64,000 nucleotides of DNA from Candidatus Aminicenantota bacterium (GCA_026393835.1 JAPKZK010000038.1:186001-250000), one strand, 5' to 3'; positions 35,436 to 44,283 are shown, numbered from the stretch's first letter. Notes: generated by a model from the sequence alone, not told the origin. A program made the numbers and translations.

Positions 35436-36536
35436 TTATTTTTCTCTTTTATAAAAGGGCATTTCTACGACCCTGGCGGAAACCATCCGGTCGCGGATGC
35501 CGATCTCGAATTCGGTCCCGGGTTGGCATTTAGCCAGGGGCAAATAAGTCATTCCGACGGATTTTTTTAAGTAGGGGGCAAAGGTGCCGCTGGTAACGGC
35601 GCCGTATTGTTTGCCGTCAACATAAACCGGGTACTCGTGGCGGGCGATTCCTTTGCCGGTCACCTGGAATCCTACCCGTTTCCGGGTAATACCTTGTTCT
35701 TTTTGTTTTTCCAGCGCCTCTTTTCCGAGAAATTCGCCTTTTTTCAGTTTCAGTATCCATTCCAGGTCGGCTTCCAAAACGGTATGGCTGTCGTCGATAT
35801 CGTTGCCGTACAGGGGCATGCCGGCTTCCAGTCTCAGGGTATCCCGGGCGCCCAGGCCGGCCGGGATGATGCCCAGCGGTTTTCCTTTTTCCGCCAGTTC
35901 CAGTAGTAGGTTGGAGGCGTTTTTTTCATCGGCTTTGAAATAGATTTCGAACCCGTCTTCGCCGGTGTACCCGGTGCGGGAGATGAGGCAATCCAATTTC
36001 TTTACTTTGCCGAAGGTGAAATGGTAGTATTTGATGGCGGCGAGGTCGGTATCGGTGAATTGGGAAAGTAGTTGTTCGGCTTTGGGACCCTGGATGGCGA
36101 TCTGGCTATAATCATCGCTTTCATTTTCGATTTTCACATCGAAGTGGCCGGCTTTTTCCAACATATGTTTGAAATCCTTGTCGGTATTGGCGGCATTGAC
36201 CACCAGTAAGTATTCCTTTTCGTTGATCATGTGGACCAGCAGGTCATCGACAAAGCAGCCTTTTTCCGTCATCAGGCCGGAATACTGGATTTTGCCCGGG
36301 ACTAATTTGGCCGCATTGTTTGAGGTGAGGTATTGGACGGCGTCCAGCGCTTGCGGGCCGCGGAAGAAAACTTCTCCCATGTGGGAGACATCGAAGAGGC
36401 CGCCGGCGGTTCGCACGGCGATATGTTCTTCGTTCAGGCCCGAATCCGCATATTGAACGGGTAATTCCCACCCGACGAACTCGATCATTTTTCCATTTAA
36501 GATATGGTGCGCCTTGTTAGGCTTTGTTTTTTTCAT
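35436..36536 (-). CDS. gcvT: glycine cleavage system aminomethyltransferase
   Basis: A 366-aa T protein that releases ammonia and makes methylene-tetrahydrofolate. Signatures include GLFDVSHMGEVFF, ISRTGYTGEDGFEIYF and GLGARDTLRLEAGMPLYG. It is the first gene of the gcvT-gcvH-gcvPA-gcvPB-glyQ-glyS run. Its leader is only about 30 nt, too short for a glycine riboswitch. Confidence 0.96.
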   Translation of the reverse strand: MKKTKPNKAHHILNGKMIEFVGWELPVQYADSGLNEEHIAVRTAGGLFDVSHMGEVFFRGPQALDAVQYLTSNNAAKLVPGKIQYSGLMTEKGCFVDDLLVHMINEKEYLLVVNAANTDKDFKHMLEKAGHFDVKIENESDDYSQIAIQGPKAEQLLSQFTDTDLAAIKYYHFTFGKVKKLDCLISRTGYTGEDGFEIYFKADEKNASNLLLELAEKGKPLGIIPAGLGARDTLRLEAGMPLYGNDIDDSHTVLEADLEWILKLKKGEFLGKEALEKQKEQGITRKRVGFQVTGKGIARHEYPVYVDGKQYGAVTSGTFAPYLKKSVGMTYLPLAKCQPGTEFEIGIRDRMVSARVVEMPFYKREK

Positions 36537-36573
36537 ATGAAGTCTCCGTTAAATATGAAATTAAATAGCCTTT

Positions 36574-36602
36574 AAAGTATCACACTAGCCTACAAAAATC
36601 AA
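36574..36602 (-). promoter_or_regulatory. promoter of the glycine cleavage/glyQS operon
   Basis: On the minus strand TTGATT (36597-36602) and TACTTT (36574-36579) are 17 nt apart. The -10 box is weak. Between this and the terminator at 36755 there are only 'cacggacgaacacgg' words (about 36645-36685). Confidence 0.5.
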
Positions 36603-36754
36603 TAGTGCGGACTCAAAATCTTAAAAAAATGGGCATGCTTCCTCTAGCCGCGGACGAACACGGACGGACACTGACGAACACCTGCCATGAAAAATGAGGG
36701 GATAAATTGGGCTGCGGCTAAATAGATTATTTGGCGGCAGGCCAATCGTTCAAC

Positions 36755-36784
36755 AAAAAAAAGGCGGCGCCCGAAGACGCCGCC
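36755..36784 (-). terminator. intrinsic terminator of the electron-conduit operon
   Basis: On the minus strand GGCGGCG and CGCCGCC (36778-36784 and 36763-36769) form a GC stem with an 8-nt loop, followed directly by eight T. It lies 40 nt after the last gene of the operon. Confidence 0.9.
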
Positions 36785-36823
36785 CTTAATCTATATTAAA
36801 GTTTACTTTAAACCATCCGCGGT

Positions 36824-38935
36824 TTATCGCCAGGTATAAGGCGCGATATTCCCTCCCACATTCTGGATCGAATCCACCAACAATTGGGCTATATAGGTCG
36901 GATTGTGAATGTACCCGTGGGGTTCTTTATAGCTCATTTGCAAATTGAAAGCGGCCTTCAACATGGCGGCGTCAAACTTGTAACCGTTGGCCGAAGTGGC
37001 CTCACCCGGGTCTACCACGCCGTTGCCGTTGGTGTCTTTAAAGAAGTAGGGATAACTGTTGGGATCGTAGAGAATGGGTTTGCCGATGGCCAAACCATAA
37101 GCCTGCATATTGGCGTAAAGGGCAACTTGAACCCCTTCGATTTCTTCCTTGATGGATTCGGCAATATTGCCGTCGGCATCGAAATCCGGGATGGAGGCGG
37201 GACGAATTCCTTCAAAGACAAATAACGCCGGGTCTCCTCCGGGGTTGGGCTGGGCAATATCCTGGCCGTGACAATTGACGCAATTGGCCGGGTTGGGTTC
37301 CGCTACGTTATGCCCCTTGATGGCTTCCCTGCCCATGTGACACTGCACACAGGTATTGAATTGTCCCATATGATTGGGAAAGGGATTTTTCCCGGCATAA
37401 ATTTTGCCGGTAAACTCATAACCGCCCTTGACTTCGGCGCCCAGGAATACGGCCGCCGCGGGGAAGTAGTGGATGTTGGAAAATGAATACGGCCCTGCCG
37501 ACGCTGCAATGGCTTTATCAACCGTGGCTTTGGCTGCGCGCCCCTGGTGACAGATCATACAGAGGTTGCTGCTGTCTCCCAGGTTGGCCGATAAGCCGGA
37601 GGGGAAAGTGACGCTGTCGACCTGCCGGACATTGGGCGGCGAGGTGTGACAGGTGGTGCACAACAGCCCATTGGCAATCGGTTGGGCAATACTTTGCCCG
37701 TTATTGGCCAGGAAGTAAGGAAGTCCCTTCGCGCTGTGACACCTGGCGCAACTGGACGGGACTTCACCTTCGGCGTCCCAATCCCGCCAGGGCATACCGG
37801 AACCGTCGAAATGACCTTCGTCGCCCCGGTGCATACCGGCCATGCTTACGGCGCCGCCGATCTGACTATTCAAACCCTCAAGGGAATCGAACATCAATTC
37901 GATGAGATATTTCCCGCCGTGGGCAAAACCGCCCGGGTCTTTGTTGACCACCTGGTAGTTGTAACAGGCCTTCAACAAGCGGGGGGTAAAACTGGCGTAG
38001 CGGTTCCCGGAAACAGCCTCCGACGCATCGATCACGCCGTCTCCATTGGTATCTTTAAAGAAATAGGGATTGGTATTGGCGTCGTAACCGATAGGCGCGC
38101 CCACTACCTGGGCGGCGTAAGCCTGGATACCGGCGTACAGTTTGTCCAACACCCCTTGCACTTCGTAATAGATCCCTTCGGACATGTTGCCATCGCCGTC
38201 ATAGTCGGTCAAAGAGCCCAGGAAACGGATATTCCTCAGGTCTGCCCTACCCCTTACATTGGTATGACAGGTATCGCACCGTTCGGTCCTGATCTCCAAT
38301 GAATGGGGTTCATGACAATCGATACAGGCGCCGTAACCTTCGATGTGGGCAAATTTGGCGTCATAGGTTTTGTCCGCATACTGGTAACCGCCTTTAACCA
38401 GTGTGCCGTACATGGTGGCGGCGGCCGCAAAATAATGGATATTGGCAAAAGTTAACTTTGAATTGGGTGTATCTTCCGCCATACCGACTACTTTATCATT
38501 CACGGTGGTAGTGGAGGCCCGCCCCTGGTGGCACTGCATACATATGGCCTCTTTTCCCAGATCGCCGATAACGGCGCCGGAAGGAAAGGTAACGGTATCG
38601 ATCACCCGGGTGACCCCATTTTTCTCGTCCGTATGGCAGAGCCGGCAGGTAAACGCACCCGGGGCGGCGGCGGCGCTGACCACGCCGTCTTCAATATAAT
38701 CCAGAAAACCGTCTACACTGTGACACCTGGCGCACCCGGCGGCCACTAACGGCGGAGTATCCCCGTCCCAATGGGTAAACGCTTCCGCGCCCCTGTCGGC
38801 ATGGCCGGACGCGGCAAAATTCGCCTCCTGGGCGGTCTCATATACCGCCTTGACTACTTTACAACCCTGCCAGAATAGTAGACAGATGGATATTCCGAAC
38901 AATATACTAAATATAGTTAATTTTCTTAATTTCAT
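36824..38935 (-). CDS. decaheme c-type cytochrome, probable outer-membrane lipoprotein (MtrC-like role)
   Basis: 703 aa from the ATG at 38935, which has AAGGAGG 5 nt upstream. The signal segment ends LLFWQGCKVV, a likely but atypical lipobox. Ten CxxCH haem sites fall into two groups of five (CARCH, CRLCH, CMQCH, CIDCH, CDTCH and CARCH, CTTCH, CMICH, CVQCH, CVNCH). Each group has a matching CHQGRA...NIHYF...VKGGY block, so the gene arose by an internal duplication. Gene order with a decaheme MtrA-like protein and an MtrB-like barrel suggests it is the outer electron-transfer partner at the cell surface. It is not clearly homologous to Shewanella MtrC by what I can see. Confidence 0.85.
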   Translation of the reverse strand: MKLRKLTIFSILFGISICLLFWQGCKVVKAVYETAQEANFAASGHADRGAEAFTHWDGDTPPLVAAGCARCHSVDGFLDYIEDGVVSAAAAPGAFTCRLCHTDEKNGVTRVIDTVTFPSGAVIGDLGKEAICMQCHQGRASTTTVNDKVVGMAEDTPNSKLTFANIHYFAAAATMYGTLVKGGYQYADKTYDAKFAHIEGYGACIDCHEPHSLEIRTERCDTCHTNVRGRADLRNIRFLGSLTDYDGDGNMSEGIYYEVQGVLDKLYAGIQAYAAQVVGAPIGYDANTNPYFFKDTNGDGVIDASEAVSGNRYASFTPRLLKACYNYQVVNKDPGGFAHGGKYLIELMFDSLEGLNSQIGGAVSMAGMHRGDEGHFDGSGMPWRDWDAEGEVPSSCARCHSAKGLPYFLANNGQSIAQPIANGLLCTTCHTSPPNVRQVDSVTFPSGLSANLGDSSNLCMICHQGRAAKATVDKAIAASAGPYSFSNIHYFPAAAVFLGAEVKGGYEFTGKIYAGKNPFPNHMGQFNTCVQCHMGREAIKGHNVAEPNPANCVNCHGQDIAQPNPGGDPALFVFEGIRPASIPDFDADGNIAESIKEEIEGVQVALYANMQAYGLAIGKPILYDPNSYPYFFKDTNGNGVVDPGEATSANGYKFDAAMLKAAFNLQMSYKEPHGYIHNPTYIAQLLVDSIQNVGGNIAPYTWR

Positions 38936-38952
38936 CTTGGCCTCCTTATTTA

Positions 38953-40827
38953 TTACCATTTATAGCCAAAGGAGATTTCAAATATATTGGCCTTATAATC
39001 ATTCAAGCCAAACTTTTTCTCTTTGAAATCCACCAACCGGTATGCCAGTTCTCCTGTTAAACCACCGCAGTAGGTATATCTGAGGAAAGCTTTTAAGGAA
39101 GCGCGGGAAAGTTCCCAGGAACCTTTGTTCCGGTAATAATTAAAGTATCCGCCGAAACTCCAGGCGCTGCCGGGTTCGAAGTAGAGCGAGGCGTCGATCA
39201 GGCTGGATTTTCCTTCATAAAGAATTTCCCAAAGGAAAGAGCCGGCGGCGCCGCCCCATGAGGGCGGATAGAATATGGTACGGTCCGCTTCCCTGGTAAC
39301 ATCGATGAGGGAATAACCCAGACCGCCTTTTATCATTTTGCCATGCACGCCCAACCGCAGATTCAACTGATCGGAAGTGGCTTTAAACAGCGTTACATTG
39401 GTTTCATCATTTTCATTGGCGGCGACGCTGCGAAGATAAGAACCCATGGCATAGAATTTTTTAACCTGGTACTTGACGGTCAAACGCAGCCGCTGGAAAT
39501 CCGAAGGCGACATCAAGGTAAAGGGATTCTTGTAAGTCCCTAACTGGTAGTCGGCGGTGAAACGGAATGATTTGAACGGGTTCCACTTCAGGTTGCCGAA
39601 GAAACCGGTTCTTTTGGTGATACCGTTTTCCTCCTGGATATCGGTTTGACCGATAATATTCCTGCGTTCGAACCGGGCGCCGGCGGTTAAATTGAGGGAG
39701 GGGTACGGTTGCCACTGGATACCGCCTTCAAGTCCCCCGATTTCGTAATTCAAATCCATGATAGTGGTTTCCTGGTCGATGGTCAGGGAACCATCTTGTT
39801 TAAAATCATTGTAACGGGCGGCCCCGACAAAAGCCAGGCGATCGGTTAAAATGTAGGTAAGGTCCAAATCATAGACGTGGATGTTGCGGGTAAATTGACC
39901 CTGGCCGTCGTGCGAATACATGAACGAATCGCCCAGGTAATCGACGCCCGCGGCTTCTTCGCTGTAGGAAATTTTAGTATCCTGGCTGGTGACCTGGAAA
40001 CTGCCCCGGATTTGTAAGTTTTTCATGGGGGCGGCGCTGAACCGGGCGCTGTAGATGCTGCCTTTCATATCATAGGGCTGGCTGAGGGTGAAATAGTACA
40101 ACGCGCTGGGATAACCGGCAAACTCGCCGCCGTCGGCATACCCGGGCAAGAAAAGACTGTTGGCATTTTTGTAATCCTGGATCCTATCTTCCGCGGCAAT
40201 GGAAAAATTCTTACTGGAAAAATCCACCCCGAATGTGAAGTCGGAAGATTTCTCATCCACGGGTTTATCGAATTCGAATTCTACCCGGCCGATATCGTAG
40301 GTGGTAGTGCTTTTGCCTTTTTTGGTATAGCGGTTAAAATCCACGTAAGCATGGGCCTTGCTGCCCAGCCAGACTTTCAATCGCCCGGAGTCGTCGATGC
40401 GGTCAAAATCGAAGGTGTGATAATCCCCGGCTTTCAGCATATCGTTGTAGTAAAAAGCGGACTTTCTTCGATCGAATCGGAATTGGTATTTGCCATACTT
40501 CTCGACGTCGAGGGCAAAAGTTTCGAAAGGATCGCCGCCGAGATTATATATGCTAAGGTCCAGGCGGTCGAAGAAGGATTTCAACTTTCCCTCCGGCGCA
40601 AAGTGCAGGTTAAAGTTAAATAGCCTGGCGCCTTTGTCCAGGTTGATGTCTTCCTTATACTTATCATGGATACCGTTGACATCTACCATCCGGTAGCCCA
40701 CCATGAAGCTGCCGTAGAACTCACCGTTTGTATTTTCGGGTTTTTTCTCTTCGCTCCATAGGGAACCGGCTAATCCATAGAAAAACATGAACATGGTTAT
40801 TAATAAAGCTAATTTGTTTACTCTCAT
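38953..40827 (-). CDS. MtrB/PioB-like outer-membrane beta-barrel
   Basis: A 624-aa protein with a signal peptide (MRVNKLALLITMFMFFYGLA, cleavage near SLWS). The rest is beta-rich with alternating aromatic strands (FYGSFMVGYRMVDVNG, RFTADYQLGTYKNPF) and ends with an aromatic residue (FEISFGYKW), a typical outer-membrane barrel ending. In porin-cytochrome conduits the barrel holds the decaheme cytochrome across the outer membrane. Length fits MtrB/PioB. It lies between two decaheme genes, 22 nt after the first. A cysteine pair as in Shewanella MtrB is not seen. Confidence 0.82.
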   Translation of the reverse strand: MRVNKLALLITMFMFFYGLAGSLWSEEKKPENTNGEFYGSFMVGYRMVDVNGIHDKYKEDINLDKGARLFNFNLHFAPEGKLKSFFDRLDLSIYNLGGDPFETFALDVEKYGKYQFRFDRRKSAFYYNDMLKAGDYHTFDFDRIDDSGRLKVWLGSKAHAYVDFNRYTKKGKSTTTYDIGRVEFEFDKPVDEKSSDFTFGVDFSSKNFSIAAEDRIQDYKNANSLFLPGYADGGEFAGYPSALYYFTLSQPYDMKGSIYSARFSAAPMKNLQIRGSFQVTSQDTKISYSEEAAGVDYLGDSFMYSHDGQGQFTRNIHVYDLDLTYILTDRLAFVGAARYNDFKQDGSLTIDQETTIMDLNYEIGGLEGGIQWQPYPSLNLTAGARFERRNIIGQTDIQEENGITKRTGFFGNLKWNPFKSFRFTADYQLGTYKNPFTLMSPSDFQRLRLTVKYQVKKFYAMGSYLRSVAANENDETNVTLFKATSDQLNLRLGVHGKMIKGGLGYSLIDVTREADRTIFYPPSWGGAAGSFLWEILYEGKSSLIDASLYFEPGSAWSFGGYFNYYRNKGSWELSRASLKAFLRYTYCGGLTGELAYRLVDFKEKKFGLNDYKANIFEISFGYKW

Positions 40828-40849
40828 GGTTCGTCTCCTTGTGTTGCTG

Positions 40850-41725
40850 CTATTTTAGAAACAATGGGTCCAGGTTGGACCCATGGACGGCGGAATGGCA
40901 TGCGGCGCAATTGGCGTCGGCGGATTTCAAACCCTGGTGCCATGAAGGAGCGCCGGCATGGCAGCTAAAGCACAATTGGCCGACGGACTGGAATTTTAGC
41001 ATGTGGCGGTTGGGGGAACCATGGACTTCGTGGCAAATGGAGCATCCTTCGATGGCTGATGCTTCATGCTGGAAGATAAACGGGCCGCCCTTATCGGTGT
41101 GGCATTTGAGGCATTCCTGCTGTTTAAAACCGCCCAGTCGTTCGCGGGCAGCCGGTTTATGAGGGTCGTGGCAGGTGGTGCATTCTAAAATGCCTTCTTT
41201 CAGCCGGTGTCGTTCGTTTAAATTGAACTGGGCCATGACATCCGGGTGGCACCCGGCGCAAAGTTTACCGGCGGGGGCTTGCAGCAGCGCCCGGTTGTGG
41301 CCGGTCTTATGGATGCCGTGGCAGTCCGTGCAGGCCATGGACGCTTTGCCGTGGGGGCCGGACATATACTGCACACAGGTGTCCTGGTGGCAGGTTAAAC
41401 ACTTTTTTGCGCCCTGGAGAGCGGTATTTTTATCTTTGAGCGCCAGGATCGAGCCTTTTTCCCCTCCGGTATCGATATGTTTGGCGGCGTCGCCGTGGCA
41501 ATCGGTGCAAACCGCTTTGCCTGCGAAATGCGGACCGGTTTTAAACGCCGTTGCCACGTCTTCGTGGCATTCGCTGCAAACTTCGATGCCGGCGGTGTTT
41601 TTCTCATTCTCTGCCGCTGTAATACCGGTTATAAGTCCTGTAAAACCAAAAACAAAAACAACTATTCCCAATAGCCCCAAATAGCGGGGTATGGGCAACT
41701 TTTCGCTTCTTTTTTTCGTTGCCAA
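40850..41725 (-). CDS. MtrA/DmsE-like periplasmic decaheme cytochrome c
   Basis: 291 aa from a TTG at 41725, chosen because AAGGAGG lies 6 nt before it; an earlier ATG at 41779 overlaps the promoter region. A membrane/signal segment (GLLGIVVFVFGFTGLITG) is followed by exactly ten CxxCH sites: CSECH, CTDCH, CLTCH, CTDCH, CAGCH, CTTCH, CLKCH, CSICH, CFSCH, CAACH. Ten haems and about 300 residues are typical of MtrA/DmsE/PioA, which carries electrons through the MtrB barrel. First gene of the operon. Confidence 0.88.
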   Translation of the reverse strand: MATKKRSEKLPIPRYLGLLGIVVFVFGFTGLITGITAAENEKNTAGIEVCSECHEDVATAFKTGPHFAGKAVCTDCHGDAAKHIDTGGEKGSILALKDKNTALQGAKKCLTCHQDTCVQYMSGPHGKASMACTDCHGIHKTGHNRALLQAPAGKLCAGCHPDVMAQFNLNERHRLKEGILECTTCHDPHKPAARERLGGFKQQECLKCHTDKGGPFIFQHEASAIEGCSICHEVHGSPNRHMLKFQSVGQLCFSCHAGAPSWHQGLKSADANCAACHSAVHGSNLDPLFLK

Positions 41726-41750
41726 GTGGTACCTCCTTGTTTTAAAATAT

Positions 41751-41779
41751 ATAATATACTTCATCTGCTTTAATAGCAA
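41751..41779 (-). promoter_or_regulatory. promoter of the electron-conduit operon
   Basis: On the minus strand TTGCTA (41774-41779) and TATTAT (41751-41756) are 17 nt apart, about 25 nt before the TTG start. Confidence 0.6.
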
Positions 41780-41839
41780 AACCTGTGCCAGTAATCGTTT
41801 AAAAACCGGGGACTTTAGGGGTAAAAAATCATTAAAAGC

Positions 41840-41890
41840 TTTAGGAAGTCAAGAAACCCTTTCTCGAAAGGGTTTCTTGCCGCCGGGGGC
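41840..41890. repeat. REP-like hairpin element, copy 2
   Basis: CAAGAAACCCTTTC (41850-41863) and GAAAGGGTTTCTTG (41866-41879) form a perfect 14-bp stem with a 2-nt loop, flanked by CTTTAGGA and CCGCCGGGGGCAA. The flanks match the element at 27340-27395 read from the other strand. Confidence 0.7.
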
Positions 41891-42041
41891 AATTGGCCTA
41901 CCCCCCATTATATCATTACAGGAACTTAAACATAGTAAGATTTTGAATACCCTGGACAAAAAAAGGTGTGTTCAATTTTGAACAACCGTTCGGAACAGTG
42001 CGCATGAAATTGAACGGGGGGCAAAATCGCGCAGGAAAGCA

Positions 42042-42410
42042 TTAAGAGTTGTGGGAGTTTTTAGCTAATTCCAGGAGTGCGGCGATTATTTCCACGATAT
42101 TTAGGGGTTTCCGGAAGAAGGCATAAGCCCCGGCGTTGCGGGAGCTGGTTTCGATATCGTCGGTGGGATCCCCGGTGACGACGATAACCGGGGTATTATT
42201 TTTATTACCGTGGATTTTTTTAATCACATCGTCGCCCTTCATGGCCCGGAAATGGTAATCGGTAATCACCACATCGGTATTGGAGGGATCATAGTCGCGG
42301 AGGGCCTGTTCCGGCGCTGAAAAAACCCGGACATTAAACCCGTTGAGGCGTAAAGCGGCATTCAAACTATCCAGGCATTCCAGGTCGTCGTCGATCAACA
42401 TGATATTCAT
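42042..42410 (-). CDS. single-domain response regulator (receiver protein)
   Basis: A 122-aa CheY-like receiver from the ATG at 42410 (AAAGGA upstream). Acidic pocket LIDDDLE, phospho-acceptor Asp in VVITDYHF, Thr in VIVVTGDP and Lys in FFRKPLN are all present. There is no output domain. It should relay a signal from a kinase elsewhere. It is divergent from the nitronate monooxygenase gene. Confidence 0.9.
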   Translation of the reverse strand: MNIMLIDDDLECLDSLNAALRLNGFNVRVFSAPEQALRDYDPSNTDVVITDYHFRAMKGDDVIKKIHGNKNNTPVIVVTGDPTDDIETSSRNAGAYAFFRKPLNIVEIIAALLELAKNSHNS

Positions 42411-42509
42411 ATTCGGTTTCCTTTGATTCATGAGCAAATTTATTGCCAGGAAAGCACCGGATCATTCGCCTGTTTATTTTCCCCGTTACATTTTTCCAGG
42501 GAGTCGGAT

Positions 42510-42538
42510 TTTACATTCACGCAGTTTTCTGTTAAAAT
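42510..42538 (+). promoter_or_regulatory. leaderless promoter of the nitronate monooxygenase gene
   Basis: TTTACA (42510-42515) and TAAAAT (42533-42538) are 17 nt apart, with 6 nt to the ATG at 42545 and no ribosome site. Confidence 0.7.
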
Positions 42539-42544
42539 GATCTG

Positions 42545-43561
42545 ATGAAATCTCTTAAAGAATTTAAATATTGGATTAGGGGTCGGGAATTTCTCGGCGT
42601 CGAATATCCCATTATCTGCGGGGCCATGACCTGGATCAGCGATTCGAAGCTGGTTAAAGCCGTAAGCGATGCCGGTGGATTGGGCGTCCTGGCCGGGGGC
42701 AATATGCCCGGGGAATTCCTTGCGCAAGAAATAAAAACTCTAAAGGACCAAAAAATCAACTACGCCGTTAACCTAATCACCATCGCCCCCAATTACCGGG
42801 AACATTTAAAAGTCGTCAGCCGCCTGGAAGTCCCCATGGTTTTCTTTGCCGGCAGTTTCCCGCGCAAAGAGGAAGTAAAAGCCGCCAAAGACAGCGGGGC
42901 CAGGGCCATTTGTTTCGCCTCCACCGACTCCATTGCCGGCCGCATGATCGATTACGGCGCCGATGCACTGGTGCTGGAAGGCAGCGAGGCCGGCGGCCAT
43001 ATCGGCCATGTATCCACCATGGTGCTGATTCAACAGGTATTGTTTGCTTTCCCGGGTATCCCCATATTCGTGGCCGGCGGCATTGCCACCGGCAAGATGA
43101 TCGCCCACCTCTTCCTTATGGGCGCCGCCGGGGTCCAGATGGGCACTATTTTTGCCATGGCCGAAGAGAGCCCGGCCCACCCCAATTTCAAAGAACGGTT
43201 TAAAAAAGCCCGCGCCAGGGAAGCTTTCGCTACCCCTCAATACGACTCAACACTGCCGGTAGTGGCGGTGCGCGCATTGAAAAATAAAGGCACCGACGAA
43301 TTCGGCAAACTCCAGCTTACCCTGCTGGAAAAATTGGGCAAAAACGAAATCTCACGGGTGGACGCGCAATATAAAGTGGAAGAATACTGGTCCGGCGCCC
43401 TAAGGCGCGCGGTCCAGGATGGCGATATCGAATACGGTTCCTTAATGGCCGGTCAAAGCGTGGGCCTGGTAAACGAAATTAAAAGCGTCAAACAAATTAT
43501 CCACGACCTGGTGGCCGACGCTGAAAAAGAATTCAACTATGTTCAAGAATTAACAATTTAA
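42545..43561 (+). CDS. nitronate monooxygenase / FMN-dependent oxidoreductase (NMO, FabK-like)
   Basis: A 338-aa TIM-barrel flavoprotein of the 2-nitropropane dioxygenase family. Motifs are YPIICGAMTWISDSKLVKAV (N-terminal FMN site), EGSEAGGHIGH (phosphate/His region, about 145-155), VAGGIATGKM and GAAGVQMGTIFAM. FabK-type enoyl reductases share this fold, so the substrate is uncertain. It is likely read from a leaderless mRNA and followed by a 2-oxoacid oxidoreductase gamma subunit. Confidence 0.88.
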   Translation: MKSLKEFKYWIRGREFLGVEYPIICGAMTWISDSKLVKAVSDAGGLGVLAGGNMPGEFLAQEIKTLKDQKINYAVNLITIAPNYREHLKVVSRLEVPMVFFAGSFPRKEEVKAAKDSGARAICFASTDSIAGRMIDYGADALVLEGSEAGGHIGHVSTMVLIQQVLFAFPGIPIFVAGGIATGKMIAHLFLMGAAGVQMGTIFAMAEESPAHPNFKERFKKARAREAFATPQYDSTLPVVAVRALKNKGTDEFGKLQLTLLEKLGKNEISRVDAQYKVEEYWSGALRRAVQDGDIEYGSLMAGQSVGLVNEIKSVKQIIHDLVADAEKEFNYVQELTI

Positions 43562-43580
43562 AATAGTGTAGAGGAATGAA

Positions 43581-43664
43581 ATGAATAGAGTAAAACAATA
43601 CATGCGGGGTCCGCGGATCGAAATTCGAATCCCCGGTAGTGAATTAAGATGCTGCAAGAGTTGA
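43581..43664 (+). CDS. 27-aa ORF between NMO and the oxidoreductase gamma subunit
   Basis: ATG at 43581 with an AGAGGAA site upstream encodes MNRVKQYMRGPRIEIRIPGS plus seven residues and overlaps the next gene by 16 nt. It is basic, with no known family. It may only couple translation. Confidence 0.35.
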   Translation: MNRVKQYMRGPRIEIRIPGSELRCCKS

Positions 43665-44188
43665 TATTTTCAGGCATCGGAGGCCAGGGGGCCCAATCCA
43701 TAGGAAAACTCCTGGCCAATGCCGCCAACAAAGAAGGAAAAGAAGTCATGTGGAGGCCCGCCTTTAGGGGGCAGATGAGGGGTGGGATTTCCAACTGTAT
43801 TATCAGCATATGCGACGGACCCATTACGTCCCCTATTTCAAATCGATATGACGCGGCGATAGTCCTAAATGGGCCTGCCCTGAAACATTATGAGCAGTTG
43901 GTAAAAGCGGGCGGCATCCTGGTATGGGAATGCACCAATACCAGGGAAGCGGTAACCCGGGATGATATTCGGATATATGCTTTACCTGCTTATCAAAAGG
44001 CCACGGTGGATCTAAAAAATGCAAAAGTGATGAATATGATTATGTTAGGGGCATTGCTTAAAATCTATCCCCTGGTGCAAATAGAGACAGTAATAGCGGA
44101 ATTGAAAGAAACGATTCCCGCCAGGCACCATGATTTGCTGCAATTGGATGAACAAGCCATCGAATTGGGCATGAGCCTGATCCCGTAA
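43649..44188 (+). CDS. 2-oxoacid:acceptor oxidoreductase gamma subunit (KorC/PorC-like)
   Basis: A 179-aa protein of the gamma domain of 2-oxoacid:ferredoxin oxidoreductases: IFSGIGGQGAQSIGKLLANA (5-24), SYGPE-equivalent MWRPAFRGQMRGGISNCII, and the C-terminal VMNMIMLGALL. These enzymes convert 2-oxoacids such as 2-oxoglutarate to acyl-CoA with reduction of ferredoxin. The alpha, beta and ferredoxin subunits are not adjacent, so the gene is an orphan here. Confidence 0.87.
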   Translation: MLQELIFSGIGGQGAQSIGKLLANAANKEGKEVMWRPAFRGQMRGGISNCIISICDGPITSPISNRYDAAIVLNGPALKHYEQLVKAGGILVWECTNTREAVTRDDIRIYALPAYQKATVDLKNAKVMNMIMLGALLKIYPLVQIETVIAELKETIPARHHDLLQLDEQAIELGMSLIP

Positions 44189-44283
44189 CCCCCTATTTTT
44201 TAAGCGGGCAGCAGGGATAAAATGTGGATGGAGTCAAGGCATAACCATGGACCGTGGGGGGGCAAAAAGACGTTACGGTTCCT

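Noticed and set aside
36537..36754. Glycine riboswitch upstream of gcvT
   Set aside because: No tandem aptamer-like sequence is seen, and the promoter leaves only about 30 nt of leader.
43600..43660. tRNA gene fragment (T-arm-like 'attcgaatcccc')
   Set aside because: No acceptor stem or anticodon arm can be formed around it.
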